From Gloeotrichia echinulata CP02 (lineage in GTDB: Bacteria > Cyanobacteriota > Cyanobacteriia > Cyanobacteriales > Nostocaceae), in the NCBI GenBank assembly GCA_038087035.1, contig CP051187.1:2609001-2673000 (forward strand): a DNA stretch of 64,000 nucleotides, in the 5' to 3' direction. The stretch's first letter is position 1. The number at the start of each line of letters is the position of its first letter. Shown one piece after another: positions 51,003 through 59,399 of the stretch. The notes beneath the pieces were generated by a model, which saw only the letters and a program-made list of their open reading frames with translations, did no database searches and had not been told where the DNA came from. The translations under genes were made by a program, and so were the position numbers.

Positions 51003-53831
51003 CTACTTAACGCTTTGGTCTGCTAACACCGATGGACCTGCTGTCACCACCACAATTTGATCTGGGTGAAGTAACTCACGCGCTGCTTGATTTACCTCAG
51101 CCAGGGTAACTTTTTGGATTTTTTGCGTGAAAGAGCGCAATTCGATTTTATCTAGGTCATAAACTTGATTCATGAGAATTTTGTCGGTTAATTCCTCTGG
51201 GTTAGCGAGGGAAACATTGTAGTTGCTAATCAGAGTGCTTTTAGCTGTATCGACTTCTGGAGCGCTGACGCCTTGCTGATGGATTTGCTGTAATAGTTGA
51301 CGGGTGCTGGCGATCGCTTTGCTGGTATCTTCTGGACTGGTTTGCATCTCAATCCAAAATACCCCAAAACTCTTTGCTGCTTGGAAGGTGCTATAAATTC
51401 CGTAGGTCAAACCTTGGCGATCGCGTACTTCTGCGCCCAGTCTACTAGATAGAGTATCGCCTCCCAAAATTTGATTCAATACTAAGGCTGCATAAAACCG
51501 AGGATCTTGACGGTTAATCCCCGTGTAACCCATGTAAGTGATTGCTTGGGATTTACCCGCGAGGATTGGGTTGACACGGATCACACTATCTGGCATTGAG
51601 ACTGTGGGATATTTTAATGTTGGTGGTTGACCACTGACTTTCCACTCACCAAACTCTGCTTGAATTAGCGATCGCACCTGGACCGGATCAAAATCCCCCA
51701 CCAACGCTAGTACCGTCGTATCTGGTCGATAATGTTGGTTTTTGAAAGCAATTACATCCTCACGCCGAATTTGCTGCAAACTTTCTTCTGTGGGAAAGGT
51801 GTGTAAAGGATGTTCTTGTGGATAAACTGATTGAACGAATGTTCTTCTGGCTACTTCTGATGGTTCATCTAATTCCATCTGTAGATCGATTACAGCATGT
51901 TGGCGATGCAATTCCAACTCTTTGGTGGGAAATGTACTATTTTTGACGACATCTGCCAAAGTTTGGAGGAGAACGGGTAAGTCATTCGCTAAACTATCAC
52001 CTTTCAAGCGTACACCTTCGCGGTAGGCTTCAAAGTCCAGAGTAGCCCCCCGTTCTTCTATAGCTTTAGCAATCCTCAGCAGATTCTTGGTTTTTGTTCC
52101 ATTCATCAAGTTATCTGCTACAAAAGAGGCCAGTCCAGCTTTATCCTTTGGGTCAAATTCAGTACCAGCTTTGATATGTCCACTTAAAGTGACGGTAGGA
52201 GTGCTATGATCAGGTAATAGCAATACTCGCAGACCATTAACAAATGTCAATTCCTGTGGTAGTTCCCGCGTCACAGTATCTGCTGTTTCTTCCACTGGTG
52301 GTAGATATTTCCACACCTCATTCGGTCCTGTGGGTGAACCAGGAGAGAAGTTTTCTGTAGTTTGGGCTGTGTGTGTTTTGCTCCCAATTGCTTTGCTTTG
52401 CTTTTGAGTAGGCTCAAACAAGCCCACTCTACGCGCTTCTTGTTTGAGATATTTGTTGACAACAGCGACAATATCTGCAGGCTTGACCTGGCGGATAGCA
52501 GCCAAATAGCGTTCTGTATAGCGATAATCATCGGACGTTGTCTCATCGTTACCCAATTGCATAGCCTGACTGGTGATATCACGGTTATTTAAAATGACAG
52601 ATGCTGCTAACTGAGTCTTAGCTCGATCTACTTGCTCTGATGTCACCCCTGATTTAGCTACCTTGGCGATCGCACTACTCAGCACAGAATCAATTTTTTT
52701 TAAGCTTTGATGAGGATTAGCTGTCACCAACATTTCATACCAGCCAACTTCCCGCAAACTAGCCACAGAAGCTGTCATTTCACTAGCTAAACCTGATTCC
52801 ACCAATACTTGATACAGGCGAGAATTCCGTCCCTCTGTCAAAATATAATCCATCACATCCAGCGCCGGTACATCTGCATGATTGATATCAGGTAGCGGAT
52901 ATATGACTTGTAACAGTGCGCCTGCACCCGGTTCTCGCAGTACTATAGGGGAGGAGGAAAGAGGGGTAGATTTTTCACTCTTGACCCTTGACTCTTGACT
53001 CTTGACTCTTGACTCTTGACTCTTGGGAATTTTACCAAATATTTCTTTGACTGTTTCCAGGGTTTTTGGGGTCTGGAAATCTCCGACAATTACTAAGACG
53101 GCGTTATCAGGACTGTAGAAGTTGCGGTAATACTTCCGCAGCTGTTCGACCTCAAACTGCTCAACATCTGCTTTTGTGCCACCTACAGGTAAACCATAAG
53201 CATGATTGGGAAAGACTGCTCGCATTACAGCGCGGTTGAGGCGGTATTCTGGACTATTTTCGTAACCTTGTAACTCAGAAATGACTACCCGTTTCTCACT
53301 CGTGAGTTGCTCGGTATCAATCAGCGCATTTTGCATTCTATCAGCTTCCAGCACCAACAGCGCTTTTATCTTCGTCCGTTCTACAGTACCGTAATATGCA
53401 GTTTGGTCATAGCTGGTGAAAGCATTCGAGTCGCTACCCAAAGCACTAAATAATCGTCCAAATTGAATCGGACGGCTTTTCGTGCCTTTAAATAGCATAT
53501 GCTCTAACTGATGGGCAATACCATTTACTCCCGGTTCTTCATTGCGCGAACCGACCTTGTACCATACCTGGACGGTCACTACTGGTGCCGTATGCACTTC
53601 TTTTGTGAGAACAGTTAGACCGTTCTCTAGCACTATCTTCTGGGCATTTTCTGTCACTGCTTGGGGTATTTTATGATCTACAACTACTGTTGATTGAGAA
53701 TTTGCTAAACTAGATTCGACTGGATTTTTGCTGTTAGCTGGTTGATCGCTAAGTAGGAAAACTGCTATCATCCATAAACTTAACAGCAATAAAGTAAAAC
53801 GATATCGATACCAGACGGAAAATACAGACAT
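51003..53831 (-). CDS. M16 family zinc peptidase (pitrilysin-like), two-domain
   Basis: This is a 942-residue exported protease with a signal/anchor at residues 12-28. N-terminal half has the inverted zinc motif HQLEHMLF (His107, Glu110, His111) and the downstream ELQGYENSPEYR Glu region; the C-terminal half is an inactive M16 domain. It likely degrades peptides in the periplasm. A seven-residue repeat (SQESRVK), encoded by a GACTCTT heptamer array at 52977-53024, lies in frame in the linker region near residue 275. Start MSVFSVWYRYRFTLLLLSLW. Confidence 0.92.
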   Translation of the reverse strand: MSVFSVWYRYRFTLLLLSLWMIAVFLLSDQPANSKNPVESSLANSQSTVVVDHKIPQAVTENAQKIVLENGLTVLTKEVHTAPVVTVQVWYKVGSRNEEPGVNGIAHQLEHMLFKGTKSRPIQFGRLFSALGSDSNAFTSYDQTAYYGTVERTKIKALLVLEADRMQNALIDTEQLTSEKRVVISELQGYENSPEYRLNRAVMRAVFPNHAYGLPVGGTKADVEQFEVEQLRKYYRNFYSPDNAVLVIVGDFQTPKTLETVKEIFGKIPKSQESRVKSQESRVKSEKSTPLSSSPIVLREPGAGALLQVIYPLPDINHADVPALDVMDYILTEGRNSRLYQVLVESGLASEMTASVASLREVGWYEMLVTANPHQSLKKIDSVLSSAIAKVAKSGVTSEQVDRAKTQLAASVILNNRDITSQAMQLGNDETTSDDYRYTERYLAAIRQVKPADIVAVVNKYLKQEARRVGLFEPTQKQSKAIGSKTHTAQTTENFSPGSPTGPNEVWKYLPPVEETADTVTRELPQELTFVNGLRVLLLPDHSTPTVTLSGHIKAGTEFDPKDKAGLASFVADNLMNGTKTKNLLRIAKAIEERGATLDFEAYREGVRLKGDSLANDLPVLLQTLADVVKNSTFPTKELELHRQHAVIDLQMELDEPSEVARRTFVQSVYPQEHPLHTFPTEESLQQIRREDVIAFKNQHYRPDTTVLALVGDFDPVQVRSLIQAEFGEWKVSGQPPTLKYPTVSMPDSVIRVNPILAGKSQAITYMGYTGINRQDPRFYAALVLNQILGGDTLSSRLGAEVRDRQGLTYGIYSTFQAAKSFGVFWIEMQTSPEDTSKAIASTRQLLQQIHQQGVSAPEVDTAKSTLISNYNVSLANPEELTDKILMNQVYDLDKIELRSFTQKIQKVTLAEVNQAARELLHPDQIVVVTAGPSVLADQSVK
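52977..53024. repeat. STRR array (GACTCTT) inside M16 coding sequence
   Basis: About seven heptamer units. Read on the coding strand as AAGAGTC, three units give 21 bases and therefore seven residues, with no stop in that frame, so the array persists as a low-complexity peptide in the protease. Confidence 0.9.
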
Positions 53832-54156
53832 GTATTTTGGGGATTATTTGTAAAGCAGATTACATATTTCGGGGGTTATGACCCTAGTTTAATCTTCCTC
53901 ATAAATCTTTTATCTCAGGAAGTATACATAGATTGATTATTTTACCAATAAAAGTAATACAGAGAGAAGCTAAAGTTGATCTCGTTGTCTGCTTTGATTA
54001 TTTTGACGGTAAACAGCCCCGCCTTGTAGGGGTTTAGCAATGCTAAAACTCTAGGACTGTTTCTCTCCTATACCATATTTTGTATTTTTTGTCAATGCGT
54101 AAGTCCTATAGTGGATAATTTAATTTCTGCAAGTCCCCTAGATACTATTGTTGAAA
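53832..54156. other. Intergenic region, no gene seen
   Basis: AT-rich, between the starts of the M16 gene and the end of the VOC gene. It contains GTAGGGGTTTAGCAATGCTAAAACTC, an imperfect hairpin near 54024-54050, and AAGTCCTATAGTGGATAATTT near 54105. No gene supported. Confidence 0.45.
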
Positions 54157-54600
54157 TTAAGCAATTTTTCCCAGAACTCGGATGAATTCCAGGGGTAAGC
54201 CATCAGCATCCGCAATGAAAGCTACTTCCAAGATGCGATCGCCTATCTGCTGCTGTATCGGTTCTAACAGTATTTTTAGTGGCTGTAATTGTTCTGGCTG
54301 GCTTTGAGCCGCGACTGCCAAACGTTGTTGTAAATTTTGTAAATAAGTGGGCAAATCAGAGGTAATTTCAGTTAAATCAAAGGAGAGATGATAATAACCC
54401 ACATAGTGTTCATCTCCAAAAGCATCTGGGGCTGGCTTTGGTTCGGGAATTTGGATCAGTTCAATTCTCCCACCCAATCCTTCCATCCAGCAAGCCAGAG
54501 TATAGCCTGTAGTGAAGCGTTCACAAACCGTAAACCCCAACTGTTCATAAAACGCGATCGCTCGATGAATATTCGCAGTCCTAATAGAAGCGTGGTGCAT
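54157..54600 (-). CDS. VOC family protein (glyoxalase-like)
   Basis: This is a 147-residue vicinal-oxygen-chelate protein: MHHASIRTANIHRAIAFYEQ, GGRIELIQIPEPK, YHLSFDLTEI (metal-binding His region), ILEVAFIADADGLPLEFIRVL. The fold is that of glyoxalase/lactoylglutathione lyase and dioxygenases; function not determined. ATG 54600. G-rich repeat words lie upstream. Confidence 0.87.
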   Translation of the reverse strand: MHHASIRTANIHRAIAFYEQLGFTVCERFTTGYTLACWMEGLGGRIELIQIPEPKPAPDAFGDEHYVGYYHLSFDLTEITSDLPTYLQNLQQRLAVAAQSQPEQLQPLKILLEPIQQQIGDRILEVAFIADADGLPLEFIRVLGKIA

Positions 54601-54602
54601 AA

Positions 54603-54698
54603 AAAAAAGGGCTAGGGTTTAGGGACTAGGGACTAGGGAAAGGCTTTGACATTCCCTATTTCCAATCACTAGCTTCTAGCCCCTAGTCCCTTTTTAGT
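54603..54698. repeat. GGGACTAGGGACTAGGG-type repeats
   Basis: Short AGGGACT units and their complementary CTAGTCCC arms form a rough hairpin between the VOC gene and the next gene. Confidence 0.7.
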
Positions 54699-55208
54699 CT
54701 ACTCAAATAACCGGAAATAGGGATAGCGTACAGGTACACCAGGCTCTTTTTCCAAATCAAAATTAATCACTTCCCAGCAAGATTCTTCTCCAGTATCGGG
54801 GCTAAACTCTACCGGTAAACCGTACAATCGTGCAGTTGCACCTTCTGGTTGTCCAGAACGCCAAGGCGTACTGCGTTCTAAATAACCACTCATCAATTCC
54901 TGATAACGTCGAGCTATAATCACTCGTGTTGCTCGATATCCTTGGGTATACAACTTGTCTAGAGCTTCGTGAATTTCAAATCGAATCCCATCGGGATGAG
55001 TATGTTGCCTATACCATTCATTATTCCATCTTCGCCAATGACGCCCCGATTGTAGATGGATCAGTTCACCATTTTTAGGATTCACCTCAAACGCCCCATG
55101 ACGGGGACACAAATAAGTATCAGTTAGTGTCAGCGCCGGAATTGTTTGGCGACAGTGGGGACACTGTATTTCCGGACCAAATATTGGGTACTGCAAGCCT
55201 GGATTCAT
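54699..55208 (-). CDS. Conserved cyanobacterial zinc-ribbon protein (TIGR02652-like)
   Basis: This is a 169-residue protein from ATG 55208 (MNPGLQYPIFGPEIQC); longer starts exist to 55256. It has CPHC and CPRH, a probable zinc site, then a conserved RHWRRWNNEWYRQHTHPDG... helix-rich region. I recognise it as a family conserved in cyanobacteria (TIGR02652 from memory), without known function. It may be an electron-transfer- or assembly-linked protein, but that is speculation. Confidence 0.72.
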   Translation of the reverse strand: MNPGLQYPIFGPEIQCPHCRQTIPALTLTDTYLCPRHGAFEVNPKNGELIHLQSGRHWRRWNNEWYRQHTHPDGIRFEIHEALDKLYTQGYRATRVIIARRYQELMSGYLERSTPWRSGQPEGATARLYGLPVEFSPDTGEESCWEVINFDLEKEPGVPVRYPYFRLFE

Positions 55209-55417
55209 CATGAAGTGCGTACAAACATAACATAGTAGTTTTGTCTTCACCAGCACCAGTGGATTAGATTTTACACTTCGGCTCCATCACTTTGGGTTAC
55301 TTAATACAAGAGTATTCCTCAATGTAGATGGTTAACGCTGTGATATTCTGGTTGTGCAACCAGCCTCAAGTGTTGGAGTTTTTCCAGTGTTCCTGGGTAC
55401 CATATTCATATTCTATC

Positions 55418-55948
55418 GTGTCTACCGCATCTTACTGGCCATCTCCCGATTTTTCTCAAGCAGCTTTCGTCGCCACGAATGCAGTTGTTATTGGTTCGGT
55501 CAACATAGCAGCAGGAGCTAGCATCTGGTATGGAGCCGTAATTAGGGCAGATGTAGAAAGCATTGAAATTGGCGAATGCACAAATATTCAAGATGGGGCT
55601 ATTCTCCACGGCGACCCTGGCTTTCCCACCATTTTAGAAGATCATGTCACTGTCGGACACCGTGCGGTGGTACATTCTGCTTACATTGAACGGGGTAGTT
55701 TAATTGGCATTGGGGCAGTCATTTTAAATGGAGTTAGGGTGGGCAGTGGCAGTATTATTGGTGCTGGCGCAGTGGTGACAAAGGACATACCCCCATTCTC
55801 CCTGGTAGTGGGCATTCCTGGCAAAGTACTGCGCCAAATTACAGAAGCTGAAGCCGCAGAACTCATCGAACATGCTGAACGTTATCAAAAGTTAGCCTTG
55901 GTTCATGCGGGAAAGGGGACTGATATTGGCTTTAGCCCACCCCGGTGA
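55418..55948 (+). CDS. Gamma carbonic anhydrase-like protein
   Basis: This is a left-handed beta-helix protein of 176 residues from GTG 55418 (VSTASYWPSPDFSQA); the frame continues upstream to 55328 but that extra 30-residue segment lacks family similarity. Hexapeptide repeats include NAVVIGSV, IWYGAVIRAD, DGAILHGDPG, VGHRAVVHS (zinc-binding His) and GAGAVVTKDIPP. Gamma-carbonic anhydrases interconvert CO2 and bicarbonate; whether this one is active or a CcmM-like partner is not known. HIP1-type repeats surround it. Confidence 0.85.
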   Translation: MSTASYWPSPDFSQAAFVATNAVVIGSVNIAAGASIWYGAVIRADVESIEIGECTNIQDGAILHGDPGFPTILEDHVTVGHRAVVHSAYIERGSLIGIGAVILNGVRVGSGSIIGAGAVVTKDIPPFSLVVGIPGKVLRQITEAEAAELIEHAERYQKLALVHAGKGTDIGFSPPR

Positions 55949-56179
55949 GAATATCACTGGCGAATGGTGGGTTTAACCCGTGATAGTAGGGGAAAATCAG
56001 GCTGTTTGGCGTTGTTCGATGAGCTTCCGGGGCGCCAGGCCTAGGTCCCCTACCCACAATCCTCCTCACATAGCCGATAAAATGGCTGTTACCCGAATGA
56101 CAATTGACAATTGACTAATAATTTAAATATTCTTTACACTTGAGGCTAGCAAAATTGACCACTTCAGCTAACAATAAAA
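55949..56179. other. Intergenic spacer before psbY mini-element
   Basis: Holds a variant GGGGCGCCAGGCCTAGGTCCCCTAC palindrome (56028-56052) and AT-rich DNA. No gene. Confidence 0.5.
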
Positions 56180-56445
56180 ATTAGCTTTCTCGTCGGGAAG
56201 CCTCCCGCCTGCACATAGTGAGGCGGTGAGATGGGAGACGAGGCAAAGTTTATGGTACAATGGAAAATGTAGGTGTAAACCAATTAAATGCGTAAATGCA
56301 GCCTACCCAACAAAGAAATTTAATAAAAGCCGGTGCGGAGGGGCATCCCGTGTCGTTAATAAAGCTCATTGAGTATCCTATGCAGTAGCAGGAGTTGGTG
56401 AGAAGCCCACACCAAAAGCTTGCTGAGGTGTGGGAGTATGTCACA
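56180..56445 (+). mobile_element. Internally deleted TnpB-type mini-element with retained reRNA-like end
   Basis: Left end: a large imperfect hairpin (about 56185-56248, CTCGTC/GACGAG outer stem) followed by TATGGTACAATGG. Inside: a short frame MQPTQQRNLIKAGAEGHPVS then a stop and QELVRSPHQKLAEVWEYVT, reading like a TnpB C-terminus. Right end: CCCACACC/GGTGTGGG (56406-56434) followed by AGTATGTCAC, the same layout as the right end of the TnpB element at 49388. No transposase or nuclease remains. Its right end lies 48 bases before psbY. Confidence 0.6.
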
Positions 56446-56492
56446 TAAGTTGATAAAACTTTATTTTCTACTTAAAAAGAGGGGTTCTAGAT

Positions 56493-56618
56493 ATGGACAT
56501 CGATTTCCGTATAGCTATCGTTTTAGCGCCAATTGCCGTTGCTGCAGGTTGGGCTGTTTTTAACATTGGTGCGGCTGCTTTACAACAAATTCAAACCTTT
56601 TTAAACAGAGAAGCCTAA
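56493..56618 (+). CDS. psbY: Photosystem II protein Y
   Basis: This is a 41-residue protein: MDIDFRIAIVLAPIAVAAGW then AVFNIGAAALQQIQTFLNRE and a final Ala. It has the single membrane helix and N-terminal MDIDFR of cyanobacterial PsbY, a small peripheral photosystem II subunit near cytochrome b559. ATG 56493 with AAAAAGAGGGG upstream. It follows the IS605-type mini-element. Confidence 0.95.
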   Translation: MDIDFRIAIVLAPIAVAAGWAVFNIGAAALQQIQTFLNREA

Positions 56619-56649
56619 ATTCGGCTAAAAATTAACATTCCTCAATCGG

Positions 56650-56680
56650 CTGCTTCTCTTTGCAGAAGCAGTCTGTTTTC
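56650..56680 (+). terminator. Terminator of psbY
   Basis: CTGCTTCT (56650-56657) and AGAAGCAG (56664-56671) pair around CTTTGC, followed by TCTGTTTTCT. An 8-bp stem with a T-rich tail. Confidence 0.7.
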
Positions 56681-56685
56681 TAGTG

Positions 56686-56848
56686 AATTGACAGTACCTG
56701 GGGTTTTGCCAGCAAAAGCGCCGGGGGTTTAGGGACAAGCGCCTTATTTGCGGGTATGAGCGGTACAGGGAAAACAATGGCCGCCGAAGTGCTGGCGCAT
56801 CAACTACAACTTGACCTTTATCGGACTGTTTTACCGAAAAACGATTAG
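56686..56848 (+). pseudogene. AAA+ ATPase relic
   Basis: A stop-delimited frame reads TWGFASKSAGGLGTSALFAG then MSGTGKTMAAEVLAHQLQLD and LYRTVLPKND. SALFAGMSGTGKTMAAEVLA is a Walker A region like that of CDC48-type AAA proteins, preceded by the usual GLG segment. It ends after about 50 codons with no Walker B, so it is a fragment of a larger gene. Confidence 0.65.
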
Positions 56849-56870
56849 TGCGATCGCCTGATCTTGTAGT

Positions 56871-56901
56871 GCGATGCCTGCGGCGCTTGCGGTGCCATCG
56901 C
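56871..56901. repeat. GCGATGCCTGCGGCGCTTGC palindromic repeat, copy 1
   Basis: 31 bases, self-complementary arms GCGATGGC-type. Two identical copies at 57360-57390 and 57972-58002. Confidence 0.9.
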
Positions 56902-56965
56902 CGATTTGGTAGGGTGCGTTAATGAGATCATTTATAATGATAGAACCGTAGCGAGGAATGATTCA

Positions 56966-57160
56966 TTGCCGACCGAGAAGCAAAAAGATACTGCTATCTT
57001 TGTCTGTCAACTCCTTTCCAACCTTTTTCAGCCAATTTGGCTGTTTAGATACGATCCTGTGTATAAACACATTTTCTTGATTGCCGGTAGAGAAGAAAGT
57101 ATAGAAATTACTATTCTTGAGAATGGTATTTGGGAGTTTAACCAAAATGACGAAACCTGA
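56966..57160 (+). CDS. Small conserved protein (DUF6888-like)
   Basis: This is a 64-residue protein. TTG 56966 (LPTEKQKDTAIFVC) is chosen because GAGGA lies 8 bases upstream; longer frames to 56906 read through repeat. The pattern FVCQLLSNLFQPIWLFRYDP, VYKHIFLIAG and EITILENGIWEF resembles DUF6888, a family I recall as frequently paired with DUF6887 in cyanobacteria. Function unknown; possibly a two-gene module. It overlaps the next gene by 14 bases. Confidence 0.65.
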   Translation: MPTEKQKDTAIFVCQLLSNLFQPIWLFRYDPVYKHIFLIAGREESIEITILENGIWEFNQNDET

Positions 57161-57347
57161 TTTTACCCAAATGACTCGCAAGGAGTTAAAAAAATATATT
57201 TTGTCTCATCCGACAGATGATGAAGCAATCCGAGAATTATTTGTTAACCGGAGAAATCCTGATGTTGAAGTTTTTCCCTATCCTAACAATATAAATTACG
57301 AGGAAATTGAAGCGACTCTAAAGTATAAATTGAATTTAGAACCATAA
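57147..57347 (+). CDS. Small conserved protein (DUF6887-like)
   Basis: This is a 66-residue protein from ATG 57147 (MTKPDFTQMTRKELKKYILS). Its DDEAIRELFVNRRNPDVEVF segment resembles DUF6887, which pairs with DUF6888. The 14-base overlap with the upstream gene implies translational coupling. Role unknown; toxin-antitoxin-like organisation is possible but unproved. Confidence 0.65.
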   Translation: MTKPDFTQMTRKELKKYILSHPTDDEAIRELFVNRRNPDVEVFPYPNNINYEEIEATLKYKLNLEP

Positions 57348-57359
57348 TGGCAAAACAGT

Positions 57360-57390
57360 GCGATGCCTGCGGCGCTTGCGGTGCCATCGC
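57360..57390. repeat. GCGATGCCTGCGGCGCTTGC palindromic repeat, copy 2
   Basis: Identical to copy 1, between the DUF pair and the toxin-antitoxin pair. Confidence 0.9.
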
Positions 57391-57439
57391 ATATCTTGTA
57401 GGGTGCAAAGTGCGATCGCGTCACGCACGAAAAAATCCT

Positions 57440-57733
57440 TTATTCTTCCTCTATAGATTTAATTTGCTGGGAACCATGAAGGACAGCGATAATATCAATT
57501 TGTTCAGGTTTAATATAATAAATAATGCGGTAAGAGCCTTCAATGACTTCTCGAATTTGCTTGGTTTCAAATTCTGGAACAATACGACCTGATAGAGGAA
57601 ACAGCGCTATCTGTTCAGACCGGTGAGTTAATCGTTCAACAAGTCTTTGTGCATACTGGGGAGAGTTATGAGAAATATAACTATAAATCGAAGATAAATG
57701 ATTAACGGCTGTTTCCGTCCAAAAAACTTTCAC
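57440..57733 (-). CDS. RelE/ParE-family toxin
   Basis: This is a 97-residue protein of the ParE/RelE fold: VFWTETAVNHLSSIYSYISH, ALFPLSGRIVPEFETKQIRE, SYRIIYYIKPEQIDIIAVLH. ParE members inhibit gyrase, RelE members cleave mRNA on ribosomes. Its start overlaps the antitoxin stop by four bases. Confidence 0.9.
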   Translation of the reverse strand: MKVFWTETAVNHLSSIYSYISHNSPQYAQRLVERLTHRSEQIALFPLSGRIVPEFETKQIREVIEGSYRIIYYIKPEQIDIIAVLHGSQQIKSIEEE

Positions 57734-57918
57734 TTTTGTAATCCAAACTTAGCCCTAACGTCTTCAACAGAAATGACTCTTCCTGCTTGACTATCACTTA
57801 ATCCTGACTCAATTGCCTGCCTGACATATATTTCATACATTAAATCATCCCAAGTAGAATTTTCAGGCAAGTTGTCAATTAATCGTCGAGCTTCTTCTTT
57901 AATATTTTTTGTTTCCAT
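57730..57918 (-). CDS. Antitoxin of the RelE/ParE toxin
   Basis: This is a 62-residue protein: METKNIKEEARRLIDNLPEN, STWDDLMYEIYVRQAIESGL and a C-terminal ISVEDVRAKFGLQK. It matches the small Phd/ParD-like antitoxins that precede RelE/ParE toxins in cyanobacteria. Four-base overlap with the toxin gene means coupled translation. Confidence 0.87.
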   Translation of the reverse strand: METKNIKEEARRLIDNLPENSTWDDLMYEIYVRQAIESGLSDSQAGRVISVEDVRAKFGLQK

Positions 57919-57971
57919 GACATTTGGTTGTTATCAAATCCTCTAGACCATTATAGCGGTTCTTGCATAGT

Positions 57972-58127
57972 GCGATGCCTGCGGCGCTTGCGGTGCCATC
58001 GCCGCTCTTGTAGGCTGCGTTAACGGAGTGTAACGCACCGTATTGATGGGACGTTTCGGTGTGTTACGCTGTCGCTAACACACCCTACGGAAACTCCGGA
58101 AACACCCAACCCATCAACCCCAATCCC
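57972..58127. repeat. GCGATGCC palindrome copy 3 and GTGTTACGC-type repeats
   Basis: The identical 31-base palindrome (57972-58002), then TGTAACGCACC ... GGTGTGTTACGC and ACACCCTACGG words upstream of folC. The folC frame is open through this but is repeat-derived. Confidence 0.85.
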
Positions 58128-59399
58128 GTGGATATTGACTCCTTACTCGAACCGTTTCAACACTTTGGGATCAATCTGGGACTGTCGCGGATTGTCAAAT
58201 TGTTGGCAAATCTCGGTAATCCTCATGATCAAGTTCCGGTAATTCACGTTGCTGGTACTAATGGCAAAGGTTCTGTATGTGCTTATATTTCATCCGTACT
58301 TACGGAAGCTGGTTATCGCACAGGACGCTATACTTCTCCCCATTTAGTCGATTGGACTGAACGGTTATCTCTGAATGAGCAGCATATTTCATCTGAGCAA
58401 TTGTGCCAATTATTACTAGAAGTTCAAGGGGCTATTGATCCTCATGAAGATAGTCCAACTCAGTTTGAAGTCATTACCGCAGCCGCTTGGTTATATTTTG
58501 CCCAGCAGCAGGTCGATGTGGCTGTGATGGAGGTGGGACTAGGAGGGCGATTGGATGCTACTAATGTATGTTCACAGCCTTTGGTGACAATAATTACTTC
58601 TATTAGCCGCGAACACTGGCAACAATTAGGCCCTACTGTGGGCGACATTGCTAGAGAAAAAGCAGGTATTCTCAAATTTGGATGTCCTGCTGTGGTCGGT
58701 CCATTGCCAAAAGATGCAGAACAAGTCGTGCGATCGCGCATTTTAGAATTAGAATGTCCGGTTTTTAGACCTCAAACCGCTGTGCAAATTTCCCCTGGAT
58801 GGGCAGAATATGAACAATGGGGAGATGGTGATCCGATTAAATATGCTTTGCCATTACAGGGACAAATTCAGTTAACTAATTCAGCTTTGGCTTTAGCTGC
58901 TTTAGAAATTCTCCAACAAAAGGGTTGGCAAATTTCCCCAGCAGATATCATCAACGGTATAGCAAAAACCAAGTGGCCAGGTCGAATACAATGGATTACT
59001 TGGAAAAAACATAAATTATTAATAGATGGTGCCCATAATCCTGCTGGCGCCCAAGTTTTGCGCGATTATGTCGATACCTTAGATACGCCTACGGTAACTT
59101 GGGTGATGGGGATGATGGCAAATAAAGACCATGCGGACATTTTCCAAGCTTTACTGCGACCTGCAGAAAAATTGTTTGTTGTCCCAGTACCAGATTCTAA
59201 TTCAGCAATTCCAGATGAATTAGTCAAGCTAGCTCATAATGTCTGTCCAAAATTAAGTTATTGTCAATCTTATCCTGATTTATCTTCAGCTTTAGAAACA
59301 GCTTTTGCTAATACAGATAATTTAGTTGTTTTGTGCGGTTCACTTTATTTAGTGGGGCATTTTTTTGCCACTGCTGATACCAATTCCCAAAAACATTAA
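58128..59399 (+). CDS. folC: Dihydrofolate synthase/folylpolyglutamate synthase
   Basis: This is a 423-residue enzyme from GTG 58128 (VDIDSLLEPFQHFGINLGLS); 23 codons upstream are repeat sequence. FolC adds glutamate to dihydropteroate or tetrahydrofolate. Mur-ligase-type P-loop: IHVAGTNGKGSVCAYISS. Also YTSPHLVDWTERL, EVGLGGRLDATN, TKWPGRIQ and LIDGAHNPAGAQ. It is followed by repeats and faces the lipoprotein gene convergently. Confidence 0.94.
   Translation: MDIDSLLEPFQHFGINLGLSRIVKLLANLGNPHDQVPVIHVAGTNGKGSVCAYISSVLTEAGYRTGRYTSPHLVDWTERLSLNEQHISSEQLCQLLLEVQGAIDPHEDSPTQFEVITAAAWLYFAQQQVDVAVMEVGLGGRLDATNVCSQPLVTIITSISREHWQQLGPTVGDIAREKAGILKFGCPAVVGPLPKDAEQVVRSRILELECPVFRPQTAVQISPGWAEYEQWGDGDPIKYALPLQGQIQLTNSALALAALEILQQKGWQISPADIINGIAKTKWPGRIQWITWKKHKLLIDGAHNPAGAQVLRDYVDTLDTPTVTWVMGMMANKDHADIFQALLRPAEKLFVVPVPDSNSAIPDELVKLAHNVCPKLSYCQSYPDLSSALETAFANTDNLVVLCGSLYLVGHFFATADTNSQKH

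Noticed and set aside
57347..57592. 81-codon plus-strand frame
   Set aside because: It starts in the 31-base palindrome and continues antisense to the RelE/ParE toxin gene.
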